Assembly (NCBI GenBank): GCA_049515175.1
Contig: JBEKUI010000237.1
Coordinates: 1 to 7,276, forward strand
Source of the DNA: JACQNR01 sp049515175
Lineage (GTDB): Bacteria > Acidobacteriota > Terriglobia > UBA7540
Length of the DNA: 7,276 nucleotides
Direction of reading: 5' to 3'
Shown: positions 5,567-7,276 of the stretch, in pieces
How positions within the stretch are numbered: the stretch's first letter is position 1
Layout: each line of letters opens with the position of its first letter
Notes under the pieces: generated by a model
Databases searched by the model: none
What the model saw: the letters and a program-made list of their open reading frames with translations, nothing else
What the model was told of the DNA's origin: nothing
Program-made: the position numbers and the translations under genes

Positions 5567-6693
5567 TGTTCAAGGATGGCGAAGTCGCCCGGGTCCCAGG
5601 CCTGCACGATGATGTAGTACTTGTCTCCAAGCTTCTTGAGCACGGCGTTGTGGTTGTGCTTGAAGTTGCGCAGGCCCAGATCCTCCTTGGGCATGATGGT
5701 CGAAATAAGCCGGTCGTTCTCGAGAATGTAGATGGGCGCGCCCTTGCTCGTGTCGGGTCCGTCGAGCGCCGCCACCACGGCATATTGATCGAGGTAGTAG
5801 ACATCACAGGGCAGCGAGCCTGCCGGGAGTTTTACCGTCGAAAGATATTGGCCGTAGCGGGTGAAGCGTTCGATGCGGGAGTTGGGCCGGTCGGCAATAT
5901 CCAGGCGCTTCGTTCCCGGAGCCACGGTGATGCCGTGGCCGGTCTGGAATTGGCCGTGTCCATTTCCCTTCCCGCCCCACGTCAGGTCATTCCAGATGGC
6001 GTCAAAGGGGCTTGTGGCCAGGATGCGCGCGGTCAACACGTAATCCAGGTTGGAGCAGCCCGTCGTCACGTAATAGAGCCCATCCAGTTCTTCGACGTCG
6101 GTGGGAGCGAAGTTTCCGCCGCCGCGGAAGTAGTCGCCCACCTCAGGCACGGCGAAGCCCTCGTTCCCGGTCGGCGCGTTGAGCGTGTGGACGAGCTTGC
6201 CGTCGAGCGTGGTCGTGAAAACCTTGCCGGCATCGTTGGCCGGAAACACCAGGTAGGGAGTCCCGTCCGGCGCGTACCAGAGGGTGGTGTTATGGAGGTT
6301 GACCTTCTTCATGCTCTCCGGCGTATCCAGCAGGCGGATGGTTTTCAGGTCGTCACTGATACGGAGGATTCCCACCCCCGAAAGCGAGAAGTAAACCTCG
6401 CCCTTGCCGGCGCGGCGGTCAATCCCGAAGCCGCCGTGCGCCGAAACCACCACCTTGCGAGCTTCCTCGGGGAGCTGCTCGGAGGTGGCCAGGACGCGGA
6501 AGCGCATCTTGCCCTGGCCGCTGATTCCCGCGGCCGCCGGATCGAGGGGCTTCGAGGCCGCCGGCGCTTGTGTCTCCCCGCCCGCCGCGGGATGCCCCGG
6601 CGAGTGGTGGGCAAGCACGGGCAAGACACCCACGCTCAACACGCACAAGATGAAACGCAAACTCCGCCACAGCCCATGACGCATGGTTTCCAT
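5554..6693 (-). CDS. Secreted NHL-type beta-propeller protein
   Basis: This encodes 379 residues. The signal peptide is 1-28: RHGLWRSLR, a hydrophobic core, then LPVLA with probable cleavage before HHSPGHP. A Pro/Ala/Gly-rich linker (34-60) follows. From about 62 to the end there are repeated beta-strand segments with Asp/Gly turns, such as GGFGIDRRAGKGEVYFS (87-103) and WYAPDGTPYLVFPAN (139-153). The best NHL-like repeat is GHGITVAPGTKRLDIADRP, then NSRIERF (252-277). The length allows about six blades. NHL propellers bind ligands or partners, and a few are lyases; I see no basis for assigning an activity here. The ATG at 6693 has TAAGGAG 4 nt upstream; an in-frame ATG at 6684 is the alternative. 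The C-terminal residues QAVQ and the stop lie in heptamer array D. The operon relation to the small downstream gene is uncertain. Confidence 0.87.
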   Translation of the reverse strand: METMRHGLWRSLRFILCVLSVGVLPVLAHHSPGHPAAGGETQAPAASKPLDPAAAGISGQGKMRFRVLATSEQLPEEARKVVVSAHGGFGIDRRAGKGEVYFSLSGVGILRISDDLKTIRLLDTPESMKKVNLHNTTLWYAPDGTPYLVFPANDAGKVFTTTLDGKLVHTLNAPTGNEGFAVPEVGDYFRGGGNFAPTDVEELDGLYYVTTGCSNLDYVLTARILATSPFDAIWNDLTWGGKGNGHGQFQTGHGITVAPGTKRLDIADRPNSRIERFTRYGQYLSTVKLPAGSLPCDVYYLDQYAVVAALDGPDTSKGAPIYILENDRLISTIMPKEDLGLRNFKHNHNAVLKKLGDKYYIIVQAWDPGDFAILEQAVQ

Positions 6694-6902
6694 ATCGCTC
6701 CTTAGATTGGGGGACGCGCGGCACTGGCGACAGGCCCACCGGATTTCCGCGAACCCGCACGCCGCATTTCCAAAGCCCCTGAGGTGGCGAAAGCATACTA
6801 CAGACGCGGGAATGAAATCGTGGGAAAAGTGGCAGTCGGCAACCCAGGCCAGTCACCGCCAGAGCCCCCTTGCATTCCGGGAACCCGGGCGACGAACAGC
6901 GG
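6694..6902. other. Intergenic gap between the ParB-like gene and the propeller gene
   Basis: This 209-bp gap should hold the end signal of the ParB-like gene and the promoter of the propeller gene, both on the minus strand. TAGTAT (minus strand, 6795-6800) resembles a -10 box about 100 nt before the start, but no matching -35 is evident. No clear terminator hairpin follows the ParB-like stop. A stretch near 6831-6860 has weak period-7 character, too degenerate to call a repeat. Confidence 0.4.
6698..6704 (-). promoter_or_regulatory. Ribosome binding site for the propeller gene
   Basis: TAAGGAG on the minus strand ends 4 nt before the ATG at 6693 and 13 nt before the in-frame ATG at 6684. This favours 6693. 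Confidence 0.65.
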
Positions 6903-7276
6903 CTAGGCTTCTTTTTCGAGGCTCTCGATGATCCGCCGCAGCGCCTGGATGATCTCGCCTCGGCTGACACTGTTCCTGCGGAACTGCATCGTCAGCTTGA
7001 ATTCCTTGGCGGGCGAAGCAAAGCGGAAGATGGCGGGCTTGGGTTTCTTGTCGGGTTGGCGCTCCTCGCGCGCCTGCTCGCGGTTCATCATGCCCAGAGC
7101 AAAAAGGCGGACGAGGTTGCGCATCTTCGCTTCGTTAGGCTGGCGCGCCACCTGGAGGAGTTGCGACTTGGAGAGGATTCCCTTCTCGATGCAGAGGGCC
7201 TTGACCTCATCGGGGATGGCGCGCAGCGTGAAGAGTTCGGTAACCGTAGAGCGTGACTTTCCGATGCGCCGGGCGA
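6903..7276 (-). CDS. ParB/Spo0J-like DNA-binding protein, C-terminal part
   Basis: The minus-strand frame is open from the window edge to TAG at 6903-6905, giving 123 visible residues; the start lies beyond 7276. The first visible residues, ARRIGKSRSTVTE, form the helix-turn-helix typical of ParB/RepB/Spo0J proteins. They are followed by LRAIPDEVKALC and KGILSKSQLLQVAR, which continue that DNA-binding domain. Next come a Lys/Arg/Pro-rich linker (REERQPDKKPKP), a segment IFRFASPAKEFKLTMQFRR, and a C-terminal amphipathic helix (RGEIIQALRRIIESLEKEA). The nuclease/CTPase-fold N-terminal domain is not in view. Such proteins bind specific DNA sites in segregation, plasmid or regulatory roles. No parA neighbour is visible on the downstream side. 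The GTG at 7151 is an internal valine, not a start. Confidence 0.85.
   Translation of the reverse strand, partial: ARRIGKSRSTVTELFTLRAIPDEVKALCIEKGILSKSQLLQVARQPNEAKMRNLVRLFALGMMNREQAREERQPDKKPKPAIFRFASPAKEFKLTMQFRRNSVSRGEIIQALRRIIESLEKEA

Noticed and set aside
5557..6705. A 382-codon open frame on the plus strand, fully antisense to the propeller gene
   Set aside because: It mirrors a gene with a signal peptide, a ribosome binding site and an NHL-like repeat. Its own product is low in recognisable motifs and typical of antisense frames in GC-rich DNA.
6831..6860. A fifth heptamer array
   Set aside because: Some units (GGCAGTC, GTCACCG) resemble the others, but adjacent units do not match each other well enough to show a period.

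Overview
The window is GC-rich bacterial DNA with closely packed genes on both strands. It has no RNA gene, CRISPR array or complete mobile element that I can recognise. Three things suggest Acidobacteriota or a near relative: a YpdA-type bacillithiol disulfide reductase, a membrane-fused spermidine-synthase-like protein, and intergenic gaps carrying degenerate 7-bp tandem repeats. This assignment is inference from gene content, not from a marker gene.

Layout. Bases 1-84 hold the last 28 codons of an unidentified plus-strand gene. After a 244-bp gap containing a heptamer array, two plus-strand genes (329-1003 and 1051-1818) encode exported paralogs. Each has a conserved N-terminal module, a glycine-zipper region and a conserved C-terminal strand; they look like an old tandem duplication in one operon. 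Converging on them from the minus strand is ypdA (1837-2820). ypdA is divergent from a large plus-strand gene (2955-5105) for a polytopic membrane protein with a C-terminal SpeE-like Rossmann domain. The 134 bp between them hold a heptamer array, a perfect inverted repeat and candidate promoters for both directions. The plus-strand gene shares its last 4 bp (TTAG) with the end of a small minus-strand gene of unknown function (5102-5431). Upstream of that gene are a heptamer array, two adjacent perfect hairpins and another heptamer array. The last array contains the stop codon of a minus-strand gene for a secreted NHL/beta-propeller protein (5554-6693). The window ends inside a minus-strand ParB/Spo0J-like gene (6903 to beyond 7276).

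How they fit together. No single pathway joins these genes. ypdA points to low-molecular-weight thiol redox balance. The paralog pair and the propeller protein act outside the cytoplasm. The fused SpeE-like protein is a membrane enzyme of unproven chemistry. The ParB-like protein is DNA-binding. The most unusual non-coding signal is the set of four period-7 degenerate repeat tracts, each with its own unit sequence, confined to gene boundaries and in one case supplying the end of a coding sequence.
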